Assembly: GCA_013002625.1 (NCBI GenBank)
Contig: JABDJE010000009.1
Location: forward strand, 1-7,991
Length of the DNA stretch: 7,991 bases
Direction of reading: 5' to 3'
DNA from: Saprospiraceae bacterium
Lineage (GTDB): Bacteria; Bacteroidota; Bacteroidia; Chitinophagales; Saprospiraceae
Shown here: positions 1 to 6,134 of the stretch, in pieces
How positions within the stretch are numbered: position 1 is the stretch's first letter
Layout of the letters: every line of letters begins with the position of its first letter
Notes under the pieces: model-generated
What the model saw: the letters and a program-made list of their open reading frames with translations, nothing else
Databases searched by the model: none
What the model was told of the DNA's origin: nothing
Made by a program: the position numbers and the translations under genes

Positions 1-2
1 CT

Positions 3-230
3 CTAAGAGAGTACAGCATGTATTATGGCATCAATAAAGCATTGCTGGATAGTCTCGACAAAGAGATTGTTATTATGCACCCTGGACCTATAAACAGGGG
101 TGTGGAGATAGACAGCGATGTCGCAGATTCAGATCACTCGATCATCCTTCAACAGGTTGAAAATGGGGTAGCTGTGAGAATGGCTGTCTTATTCCTGCTG
201 GCAAACAAAAGGGGAAATTTCAGTGCTTAA
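3..230 (+). CDS. pyrB: Aspartate carbamoyltransferase, C-terminal fragment (5' end outside window)
   Basis: This is the last 75 codons of aspartate carbamoyltransferase, which joins carbamoyl phosphate and L-aspartate to give N-carbamoyl-L-aspartate, the committed step of cytosolic pyrimidine synthesis. The open frame runs in from the window edge (first full codon at base 3, reading LREYSMYYGI), so the ATG at 18 is an internal methionine, not the start. The diagnostic segment is MHPGPINRGVEI, the counterpart of the HPLPRVDEI active-site segment of E. coli PyrB. It is followed by a QQVENGVAVRMAVLFLL helix typical of the C-terminus of the catalytic chain. The gene ends in TAA at 228-230. No T-rich terminator follows; a small AT hairpin lies at 256-273. 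Other transcarbamoylases share the fold, but the NRGVEI signature favours PyrB. Only the C-terminal fifth to quarter of the protein is visible, so the carbamoyl-phosphate site cannot be checked. Confidence 0.93.
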   Translation, partial: LREYSMYYGINKALLDSLDKEIVIMHPGPINRGVEIDSDVADSDHSIILQQVENGVAVRMAVLFLLANKRGNFSA

Positions 231-255
231 TTTAAAGTTTTATTAAATACGAGAT

Positions 256-283
256 CATTATTTCACAATAATGCATATTTGTG
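256..283. promoter_or_regulatory. Hairpin and overlapping imperfect palindrome between pyrB and the TlpA-like gene
   Basis: Two overlapping symmetrical elements lie in the 78-bp gap. Bases 256-273 form a perfect 7-bp stem (CATTATT / AATAATG) around a 4-base TCAC loop. Bases 264-283 form a 20-bp imperfect palindrome centred on ATGCAT, with CACAA and TTGTG arms and 8 of 10 positions paired. The segment CATATTTG at 274-281 also matches the Bacteroidota -7 consensus TAnnTTTG at all but one position, so the palindrome could overlap a promoter for the downstream gene. No T-run follows the stem, which argues against a good intrinsic terminator for pyrB. In AT-rich DNA such symmetry can arise by chance, so an operator role is only a suggestion. 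Confidence 0.25.
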
Positions 284-308
284 ATTCAATCATTTTAAGT
301 TTAGGAGT

Positions 309-1712
309 ATGAGACTTGGATTTACAATACTTTTTATTTGTGTCGTGGCATCATTAAAGGCCCAATACAATATCGGTTTCAAAATTGACAACTATGATTC
401 CGATACGCTTGTTATCGGCTATTATATGATGGATAAGCAATTGGTCTATGATAGTTTATATGCAGAAGAAAAAGGCAAATTTACCCTTAAGACCGATGAA
501 GATATTCCTCAAGGCGTCTACCTGGCGCTATTTCAACCCGATCAGACGTTTATGCAATTTTTGATCAATGATCGAGAAAAAGACTTCCGCGTTATATTGG
601 ATTTTGATGATTTAAGTAAAATAAAATTCAAAGGCTCAAAGGACAACAAGGTCTTCCAGGAGTATGTGGATTTTCTAGGTAAGGTAAGACCAGAAGCTGA
701 ATTACTTAAAGACACTATTGGCAAACTGAGAACCACAACAGATGATGTATCAGAATTCGAGCAGGCATTAGAACTTATTGATGCAAAAGTGGAAGCCAAA
801 CAAAAGGCGATAATCGAAAGTGAAGACAATCCCATTGCCTCACTGCTTGTTAAAGCCAATCTTCCTTTTGAGGCAAAAGATTTTGATGATTATGAGAATC
901 CTGCGATGGCCAGATACCTGTGGTATAAAAAACACTATTTTGATAATATTGAAATGGACAACCCTGCCAGTTTACGTACACCATTTCTATTTGAAAGAAT
1001 CAATTACTATCTCACAAAGCTAACACCTAATCATCCTGATAGCATTGCGATTTCTCTTGATACAATTCTAAATATGCTTGATCCTCAGCCGGAGAATTAC
1101 AAGTATTATCTCAGCCATTTTTTAAATGATTATGCCAGTTCAAAGATTGTGGGCTACGATGCCATCTATGTGCACCTGGTAGACAACTACTATGCACAGG
1201 GACGAGCACCGTGGATCGATGAAGAAAACCTTGCGCGGCTTATTGACAATGCAAATAAGATTCGTCCTGTGTTGATTGGCAAGATAGCAGAAGATATCAC
1301 GGTCTATGATGAGCAGAACAATCCTATTACCTTGAGTGAAATCGACTACGAATACCTTGTGCTTTTATTCTGGTCACCTGATTGTCCGCATTGCAAAAAG
1401 ACAATGCCGTATTTTATTGAATTCGATAAGAAATGGCGAGATAAAGGCGTCCGCACATTTGCAATATGTTCTAAGCATAAAGACAAGGTAAATGACTGTT
1501 GGGAATATGTGAAAGAAAAAGATATGTTGGGATTCATCAACGGCGCTGACAAATATCACAGATCAAGATTCAAGATCAAGTACAATGTTCAGTCAACTCC
1601 TAAAATTTTTATCCTGAATAAGGATCGTGAGATACTCATGAAAAACGTGGGTGGTGAACAGTTGGAAAAAGTAATGGAAGAAATTCTTCGAATCGAGCAT
1701 ACCAATCGATAA
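309..1712 (+). CDS. Secreted TlpA-like thioredoxin-fold protein with long N-terminal extension
   Basis: A 467-residue exported protein with a C-terminal thioredoxin-like domain, probably a periplasmic thiol-disulfide reductase. Residues 1-19 are a signal peptide: hydrophobic FTILFICVVASL followed by KAQ, the usual Bacteroidota junction. Residues about 20-115 are beta-rich and resemble the DUF4369-type N-terminal domain of this family. Residues about 120-320 are mostly helical, like the DUF5106-type middle region. The thioredoxin fold starts near residue 325 and carries the FWSPDCPHC active site (C359, P360, H361, C362), with a cis-proline site at T430-P431 (QSTPKIFIL). Two further cysteines, C387 and C397, lie in the domain. 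The ATG at 309 is chosen because it begins the signal peptide; an AGGAG lies only one base upstream. The gene converges on the beta-propeller gene with an 8-bp gap. Domain-family names for the extension are from memory of similar proteins; the substrate is unknown. Confidence 0.85.
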   Translation: MRLGFTILFICVVASLKAQYNIGFKIDNYDSDTLVIGYYMMDKQLVYDSLYAEEKGKFTLKTDEDIPQGVYLALFQPDQTFMQFLINDREKDFRVILDFDDLSKIKFKGSKDNKVFQEYVDFLGKVRPEAELLKDTIGKLRTTTDDVSEFEQALELIDAKVEAKQKAIIESEDNPIASLLVKANLPFEAKDFDDYENPAMARYLWYKKHYFDNIEMDNPASLRTPFLFERINYYLTKLTPNHPDSIAISLDTILNMLDPQPENYKYYLSHFLNDYASSKIVGYDAIYVHLVDNYYAQGRAPWIDEENLARLIDNANKIRPVLIGKIAEDITVYDEQNNPITLSEIDYEYLVLLFWSPDCPHCKKTMPYFIEFDKKWRDKGVRTFAICSKHKDKVNDCWEYVKEKDMLGFINGADKYHRSRFKIKYNVQSTPKIFILNKDREILMKNVGGEQLEKVMEEILRIEHTNR

Positions 1713-1720
1713 GTCAACCG

Positions 1721-2575
1721 CTATCTATAGAAGACTCTTGGATCTCCATCAAAAGCCTCGTGTGTGGTAAGGCGAATATCCTCTTTGGTCTTGATATTGT
1801 ACGAATACAATTCCCAATTCCCATCTTTATTAGAGCCATAAAATACCTTGGTCCCATCGTGATTCCATCGTGCAATCAGCTCCGTGCCTTGGCTATTTGA
1901 AATATTGATTACTGTATTATTCGATAAGTCCTTCAATAAGATTTCCTGATTACCTTTTTCAAATCTATCACTGCTGAATATCATCCAATTACCATCTGGA
2001 GATAAACTTGCACGTTCGTCATTGGCAGGATTGTCGGTCAATTGAGTTAGTTCATTAGTTGTTAAGTCAATAAGGTAAATCTCATTGTTCCCAGTCCCAT
2101 TATTGGTAAATAAGACTTTGTTGTCCCCAAACCATTCGGTGTAATTTGATGTGCCATTCAATTTTCCTGTCAATTCTTTTGTGGCAGTTTTTTGTTCAAG
2201 CATTATAACACCATTGCAAACAAATAACTTATAATTACCTACAGAAGAATATTGAATATTCTTATCGTCGATAATACACCTTTCCGGGTGAGGCAATTCA
2301 GTTTCTTCTCTTGTAGAAAGATCATGACGAATTATTTTAATCTTGTCATTTACTTGTCTAAGAAATGAAACAGTGTTTGCGTCAATCCATGAAGGCGACC
2401 ATTCTTCATAAGCAGAATCAGAGACCCTCAAGATTTCATGGCCATTGGCATCCATCATCAAAATATCGGAATTGCCATATTTACCCGAACTGTATAAGAT
2501 GTGATCTTCCATCTGACCAAAATCCGTTCTAAAGATTGAGCAGCAGATGAAAATGAAAATATAAATTCCAGTCAA
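1721..2575 (-). CDS. Secreted PD40/TolB-like beta-propeller protein, non-ATG start
   Basis: A protein of about 284 residues built of WD40-like PD40 repeats, as in the TolB propeller; such proteins usually bind partners in the periplasm and have no catalytic role. The clearest blades are at residues about 26-63 (GNSDILMMDANG, then WSPSW), 144-185 (NNEIYLIDLTTNELTQLTDNPAND, with LSPDG), 188-231 and 234-281 (WELYSYNIKTKEDIRLT). The frame shows a hydrophobic leader, GIYIFIFICCSIF, with a likely cleavage at FG-Q near residue 20. No ATG precedes it: the first ATG is codon 22, after the leader. The coordinates given use TTG at 2575. ATT at 2578 and ATA at 2587 are in frame upstream; the latter would overlap the aminotransferase stop as ATAG. 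An in-frame TAA at 2590-2588 limits any further extension. The gene lies 8 bp after the aminotransferase stop, so co-transcription is likely. It has no TolB N-terminal domain, so I do not call it tolB. Confidence 0.78.
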   Translation of the reverse strand: MTGIYIFIFICCSIFRTDFGQMEDHILYSSGKYGNSDILMMDANGHEILRVSDSAYEEWSPSWIDANTVSFLRQVNDKIKIIRHDLSTREETELPHPERCIIDDKNIQYSSVGNYKLFVCNGVIMLEQKTATKELTGKLNGTSNYTEWFGDNKVLFTNNGTGNNEIYLIDLTTNELTQLTDNPANDERASLSPDGNWMIFSSDRFEKGNQEILLKDLSNNTVINISNSQGTELIARWNHDGTKVFYGSNKDGNWELYSYNIKTKEDIRLTTHEAFDGDPRVFYR

Positions 2576-2583
2576 AATTTTTG

Positions 2584-3783
2584 CTATTTATAGCTACCTA
2601 ACACATTTTGCATACGTTCTGTTGCAGATTCAAGCTGTTCTTCTGAAGCGGCGTAAGATAACCTGAAGGAATTGGGGTCACCAAAAGCCGTACCTGTTAC
2701 AACTGCAACATTGGCTTCATCCAACAAAACATCTACAAATTCATCCGCATCGTGTATGACACGCTTGCCATTTGATCGACCAAAGAAGGAAGATATTTCT
2801 GGAAAGAAATAAAATGCACCTTCTGGGTTGTTGGTATTCAAGCCATCGATTTGATCAAGAGCATTTTTAACCAGATCTCTACGCTTCTTGAATTCGTCAC
2901 GCATCGCAAATGTTTCATCTAATGGTGCACGGAGTGCGTGCGCTGCAGCAACCTGGCCAAAGGCATTGGCGCCGGATGTAAACTGTCCTTGAACTTTGGC
3001 GCACGAATCTATAATCCAGGACGGTCCTGCGACATAACCTAATCGCCATCCTGTCATTGCGAAGCCCTTCGACATCCCATTGACGGTTAAGGTCCGCTCT
3101 TTCATTCCGCTTACGGCACCGATACTGGCTGTCTTTCCAATAAAGTTGATGTATTCATATATTTCATCGGCCAACACGAAGAGATTATCATGATTCAAAA
3201 TAACCTGAGATAATGCTTCAAGTTCCTCTTTTGAATAAAGGGAGCCTGTGGGGTTTGAAGGACTTGAAAATATTATCAGTTTGGTGTGTTCATTGATGAC
3301 ATCTTCGAGCTGTTCTGGCCTTACTTTGAAATCCTGGTCTATTCCGGCGTAAAGTGGAACAGGTTTACCACCGCAAAATTTAACAATTTCAAAGTAGGAC
3401 ACCCAATAAGGTGTAAATATGATGACTTCATCATCTTCATCCAAAAGGCTCAGGCAGATATTTGCGATACATTGCTTAGCCCCATTCGACACCATTATTT
3501 CATTGAGTTCGTGGTCAAGACCATTATCGCGTTTTAGCTTCTGGGCAATCGCTTCTTTTAAGACAGGTAATCCTGGAACTGGCGTATATTTGGTATAACC
3601 ATCTTTTAATGCCTGGATGGCAGCGTCCTTGATAAAGTCAGGTGTATCAAAATCTGGTTCTCCAAGACTTAAGCTGATAACATCGATACCTTTAGCTTTG
3701 AGTTCCCTTGCTTTCTGAGCCATTTTAATCGTTGCTGACTCAGACATGTTCTGCAATTTTCTTGAAAGTAAATGTCTTGACAT
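2584..3783 (-). CDS. PLP-dependent class I aminotransferase (aspartate aminotransferase-like)
   Basis: A complete 399-residue cytosolic fold-type I aminotransferase that moves an amino group between an amino acid (probably aspartate) and a 2-oxo acid using pyridoxal phosphate. Visible family features: SLSLGEPDFDTP (37-48), the YTKYTPVPG segment (63-71), N177 in SPSNPTG, D206 and Y209 in LADEIYEY, the Schiff-base lysine K239 in SKGFAMTGWRLGY, and R374 in SFRLSY, which would bind the substrate carboxylate. SKGFAMTGWR and NGAKQ (K103) fit the class Ib group that includes Thermus-type aspartate aminotransferases and some prephenate aminotransferases, so activity on prephenate or other substrates cannot be excluded. 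Length is normal and no key residue is missing. The start codon ATG is at 3783-3781; MSRHLLSRKLQNMSESAT is the usual N-terminus of this group. The beta-propeller gene follows after 8 bp, and an asparaginase-like gene is divergent 108 bp upstream. Confidence 0.93.
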   Translation of the reverse strand: MSRHLLSRKLQNMSESATIKMAQKARELKAKGIDVISLSLGEPDFDTPDFIKDAAIQALKDGYTKYTPVPGLPVLKEAIAQKLKRDNGLDHELNEIMVSNGAKQCIANICLSLLDEDDEVIIFTPYWVSYFEIVKFCGGKPVPLYAGIDQDFKVRPEQLEDVINEHTKLIIFSSPSNPTGSLYSKEELEALSQVILNHDNLFVLADEIYEYINFIGKTASIGAVSGMKERTLTVNGMSKGFAMTGWRLGYVAGPSWIIDSCAKVQGQFTSGANAFGQVAAAHALRAPLDETFAMRDEFKKRRDLVKNALDQIDGLNTNNPEGAFYFFPEISSFFGRSNGKRVIHDADEFVDVLLDEANVAVVTGTAFGDPNSFRLSYAASEEQLESATERMQNVLGSYK

Positions 3784-3802
3784 TAATTATTTTTATATAT
3801 GA

Positions 3803-3810
3803 CAAAATTA
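3803..3810 (-). promoter_or_regulatory. Candidate -7 element of the aminotransferase operon
   Basis: On the minus strand this reads TAATTTTG, a full match to the Bacteroidota -7 consensus TAnnTTTG. It lies 19 bp before the aminotransferase ATG, giving a leader of only about a dozen bases. I see no TTTG or TTG at the expected -33 distance, so the call rests on the -7 box and its position. Confidence 0.35.
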
Positions 3811-3817
3811 AATATTT

Positions 3818-3825
3818 TACTTTCG
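3818..3825 (+). promoter_or_regulatory. Candidate -7 element for the asparaginase-like gene
   Basis: TACTTTCG differs from the TAnnTTTG consensus at one position and lies 66 bp before the ATG at 3892, implying a leader of about 60 bases. No convincing -33 TTG is present upstream. It lies only 7 bp from the opposing candidate -7 box at 3803-3810, so the two promoters would overlap. Confidence 0.25.
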
Positions 3826-3891
3826 CATTCTGCTTTTTCCAAAGTAATTTTAAGCGCATAGAAATTCTTTGAATTCATTTAAAACATTGCC

Positions 3892-4392
3892 ATGGCCGAT
3901 AAGATTCAAGTATTCGTAACAGGGGGAACCTTTGATAAGGAATATAACTATATCACCGGAGAGCTCTACTTCAAAAACACACATCTTAATGAGATGTTTG
4001 ATCAGGGACGCTCCACCCTCGACCTTGATATCAAGACCCTGATGATGCTGGATAGCCTACAGATGACAGATGTAGAGAGAGAGATCATTGTATTCCAATG
4101 CAAAAGTGCAATCTCAGACAGGATTCTAATTACACATGGTACCGACACTATGGTGGAAACGGCATCTTACCTGGCAAAGCAAAACATTCCAAATAAGACA
4201 ATTGTCCTTACAGGTGCCATGATTCCAATAGCTTTTGGTACTTCCTCGGATGGCTTTTTTAACCTGGGTGCCGCCCTGGCATTTGCACAAATAATGGAAC
4301 CAGGTGTATACATTGCAATGAATGGACGTTATTATGATTGGGACAAAGTGAGAAAAAATCGAAAGACTGGATATTTTGAATCTATAGATTAA
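3892..4392 (+). CDS. Single-domain asparaginase-like protein
   Basis: A 166-residue protein equal to the N-terminal domain of bacterial L-asparaginases, which hydrolyse L-asparagine to aspartate and ammonia. The residues expected for catalysis are all visible: the nucleophile-region T13 in VTGGTFDK, Y18 or Y20 in the flexible-loop region, T84 and D85 in THGTDTM, and K102 in NKTIVLTGAM. The SSDGFFNL and MNGRYYDWDKVRKNRKTGYFE segments also match the end of that domain. Full-length enzymes run to about 330 residues with a second domain that contributes to the active site of the partner subunit; here the protein stops at FESID with TAA at 4390-4392. Downstream DNA up to 4511 is AT-rich and stop-filled and shows no remnant of the second domain, so this looks like a naturally short protein and not a frameshift. 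Similar short asparaginase-domain proteins exist in other bacteria. No signal peptide, so cytosolic. Whether it is enzymatically active is unknown. Confidence 0.87.
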   Translation: MADKIQVFVTGGTFDKEYNYITGELYFKNTHLNEMFDQGRSTLDLDIKTLMMLDSLQMTDVEREIIVFQCKSAISDRILITHGTDTMVETASYLAKQNIPNKTIVLTGAMIPIAFGTSSDGFFNLGAALAFAQIMEPGVYIAMNGRYYDWDKVRKNRKTGYFESID

Positions 4393-4482
4393 TTTTATAA
4401 TACACTGATAATGAATACTAAACACATGTGTATTTTCTGTAATATTTATTTTTAAATAATCTATTTTTCTAATATTTAGTAG

Positions 4483-4490
4483 TACCTTTA
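4483..4490 (+). promoter_or_regulatory. Candidate -7 element for the OmpA-family gene
   Basis: TACCTTTA matches the Bacteroidota -7 consensus TAnnTTTG at all but the last position and lies 21 bp before the ATG at 4512. An overlapping second candidate, TACTTTCT, occupies 4489-4496. The upstream 90 bases are very AT-rich (a 10-bp ACACATGTGT palindrome at 4422-4431 and T-runs) without a clear -33 TTG. The gap at 4393-4511 holds no gene and no convincing terminator for the asparaginase-like gene. Confidence 0.3.
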
Positions 4491-4511
4491 CTTTCTAAAT
4501 GTTTATGAGAC

Positions 4512-6074
4512 ATGAAAAATGCTATCATCATATTATTTGTAATGTTTACGCTGAGCGTCAATAGCATTGCTCAAAATCCTGCTTATCCATATGGTCTGTC
4601 CTTCAAAGCACTCTTTATGGATTATCAATCACAGAACGGAGGAAGCATTGCGGATTTTAAATCCTACCACCATGGTTTTGAAATAGGATTTCACAAGAAA
4701 TTACAGGATAATATTAATCTGGTTGTGCCCTTTAAGGCAGGCGTGGTTTCTACCAGCAGCAAGGAAGGTGCCTTTTCACATAGAACAGTTTATGGACTTG
4801 ATGCGCAAGTACAATATTTGTTTTACAAACCAGAAACAGTTGTTACACCCTATGTTATGGCTGGAGTTGGTGCCGTCAATGAAAAAGATGGTGACTTCAA
4901 TGTTCAAATTCCTGTTGGATTGGGTTTGCATTTCAAAATAGCCGACAACGCATATATCAACTGGCAATCTGAATTCAGGTATGCATTAAAGGAAGACCGC
5001 AATAACTTGCAGCATGGTCTTGGGTTTGTATACTTATTTGGCACTCCAGATGAAGTAATGCTTCCAGGGGAAGAAGAGGATGAAGCTATGATGGAAGATG
5101 AAAAAATGGATGAGGAAAAAATGGATGAAGAAGAACAAAGAGATGTGGAAGAAGAAACCCAAGATGAGGAGAGTCAAACCGCCATGGTATTAAAGCCAAC
5201 ACCAAATGATGTTGACGGAGATGGTCTTGAAAATGATATTGATTTATGTCCAGACGAACCAGGTACCAAAGAACTAAAAGGATGCCCTGATTCAGATAAT
5301 GATGGTGTACCTGACTACAGAGACCAATGTCCGCAATTGAGCGGCTTGTCGATATTCAAGGGATGTCCTGACTCAGATGGAGATGGTATTTCAGACACCA
5401 ATGACGAATGTCCAAACAGGGCAGGGACGAGCGCTAACAATGGCTGTCCAGATGATATCGTTGATTCAGATGATGATGGTGTAAGTGATGATCAGGATCT
5501 TTGTCCAAATGAAAAAGGCACAGTTGAAACCAACGGTTGTCCAGACGATGATGGCGATGGCATAGCAAATGCTGAGGATAAATGCCCTGGAAAAGCAGGA
5601 CTTAGGGTTCTAAATGGTTGTCCAGATACAGATGGAGATGGCTTAGATGACTCCAGAGACAAATGTCCTAACACACCGGGTTCCGTTGCAACAGATGGTT
5701 GCCCTGAAATATCAGATGAAGATTTATCTGTACTTGATCTGGCGATGAGAGCGGTATCATTTGATACTGGCAAATCAACACTCAAGCCTGAATCTTACCC
5801 GATCTTAAATCAAATTGCAAATATTGCAGAGAAGTACGAGAACTACAATCTCTTGATTGAAGGCCATACAGATAATGTTGGTAATCCTGCCAACAATCAA
5901 CTTTTATCAGAAAGAAGAGCACAAGCTTGTTATGAATACTTACAGCGTAAAGGCATCAGCTCAGACAGAATGAGCTTTGTTGGTTTTGGAGAAAGCAGAC
6001 CGATTAACAGCAATGAAAGTTTAAGAGGTAGGTCACTAAACAGACGTGTACAATTTACATTGAAGCCGAGGTAA
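4512..6074 (+). CDS. OmpA-family outer membrane protein with thrombospondin type 3 repeats
   Basis: A 520-residue envelope protein that probably links the outer membrane to peptidoglycan. Residues 1-20 are a signal peptide (IIILFVMFTLSVNSIA, cut before QN). Residues about 25-177 look like an eight-stranded-type beta-barrel, with alternating aromatic and hydrophobic strands ending in GLGFVYLFG. Residues 187-220 are a strongly acidic linker rich in E, D and M. Residues 233-398 hold six thrombospondin type 3 (calcium-binding) repeats, each with DxDxDG-type loops and two cysteines 12 residues apart. Residues about 410-518 form the OmpA C-terminal domain: LLIEGHTDNVG carries D454 and LSERRA carries R469, spaced exactly as the two peptidoglycan-binding residues of E. 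coli OmpA. The gene ends in a double stop, TAATAA, and is followed by a strong terminator. Calcium binding, barrel strand number and porin activity are inferred from family, not seen. Confidence 0.93.
   Translation: MKNAIIILFVMFTLSVNSIAQNPAYPYGLSFKALFMDYQSQNGGSIADFKSYHHGFEIGFHKKLQDNINLVVPFKAGVVSTSSKEGAFSHRTVYGLDAQVQYLFYKPETVVTPYVMAGVGAVNEKDGDFNVQIPVGLGLHFKIADNAYINWQSEFRYALKEDRNNLQHGLGFVYLFGTPDEVMLPGEEEDEAMMEDEKMDEEKMDEEEQRDVEEETQDEESQTAMVLKPTPNDVDGDGLENDIDLCPDEPGTKELKGCPDSDNDGVPDYRDQCPQLSGLSIFKGCPDSDGDGISDTNDECPNRAGTSANNGCPDDIVDSDDDGVSDDQDLCPNEKGTVETNGCPDDDGDGIANAEDKCPGKAGLRVLNGCPDTDGDGLDDSRDKCPNTPGSVATDGCPEISDEDLSVLDLAMRAVSFDTGKSTLKPESYPILNQIANIAEKYENYNLLIEGHTDNVGNPANNQLLSERRAQACYEYLQRKGISSDRMSFVGFGESRPINSNESLRGRSLNRRVQFTLKPR
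5100..5129 (+). repeat. 15-bp tandem duplication in the acidic linker
   Basis: Two adjacent copies of GAAAAAATGGATGAR (5100-5114 and 5115-5129) differ only in the last base and encode EKMDE twice. The flanking codons are of similar composition (EDEAMMED before, EEQRDVEEE after), so the linker probably grew by slippage and could vary in length between strains. Confidence 0.7.
5208..5705 (+). repeat. Six thrombospondin type 3 repeats within the OmpA-family gene
   Basis: Six protein-level tandem repeats span residues 233-259, 260-286, 287-313, 314-344, 345-371 and 372-398. Five are exactly 27 residues; the fourth is 31 because of four extra residues (DDIV or DIVD) near 5451-5462. Cysteine pairs are 246/258, 273/285, 300/312, 331/343, 358/370 and 385/397, always 12 apart. 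At DNA level the copies are diverged, so this is an old expansion and not a recent duplication. Aspartate-rich loops of this kind bind calcium in known family members, giving a stiff stalk between barrel and peptidoglycan-binding domain. Confidence 0.85.
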
Positions 6075-6102
6075 TAACGAAAGTCAACTTAACTATATAG
6101 AG

Positions 6103-6134
6103 AAGGGAGTAATTTAAATTGCTCCCTTTTTTTT
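6103..6134 (+). terminator. Intrinsic terminator after the OmpA-family gene
   Basis: A long inverted repeat pairs AAGGGAG (6103-6109) with CTCCCTT (6122-6128). The inner bases TAATTT/AAATTG also pair, with one T-G wobble, leaving only a minimal loop. Eight T residues follow at 6127-6134. It starts 29 bp after the stop of the OmpA-family gene. The T-run also touches the purE stop codon (6135-6133 on the minus strand). On the purE strand the same stem is followed by a weaker pyrimidine-rich tail (TCTCTATATAG), so it may act in both directions but should be better for the plus strand. Confidence 0.88.

Noticed and set aside
256..273. 7-bp hairpin after pyrB as an intrinsic terminator
   Set aside because: The stem contains a single G-C pair among A-T pairs and no T-run follows, so it is listed only as a possible regulatory element.
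542..859. 105-codon minus-strand open frame inside the TlpA-like gene
   Set aside because: Serine- and leucine-rich shadow of an intact long gene in the opposite strand.
3892..4392. Asparaginase-like gene considered as a pseudogene or frameshifted fragment
   Set aside because: The frame is intact to a clean stop after a full N-terminal domain, all catalytic motifs are present, and no C-terminal domain sequence is found in any frame of the following 119 bases.
4422..4459. ACACATGTGT palindrome and an AT-only inverted repeat downstream of the asparaginase-like gene, considered as a terminator
   Set aside because: The palindrome has no loop and no adjoining T-run, and the second repeat is made only of A and T, so neither would be a stable terminator stem.
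5100..5711. Repetitive stretch considered as a CRISPR-like or mobile repeat array
   Set aside because: The periodicity is in frame, tracks protein repeats of the thrombospondin type and is diverged at DNA level; it is coding sequence.
5492..5785. 97-codon open frame on the minus strand opposite the thrombospondin repeats
   Set aside because: Its repeated SGQP/FGQ pattern is the reverse reading of the repeated aspartate and cysteine codons of the stalk, so it is a shadow.
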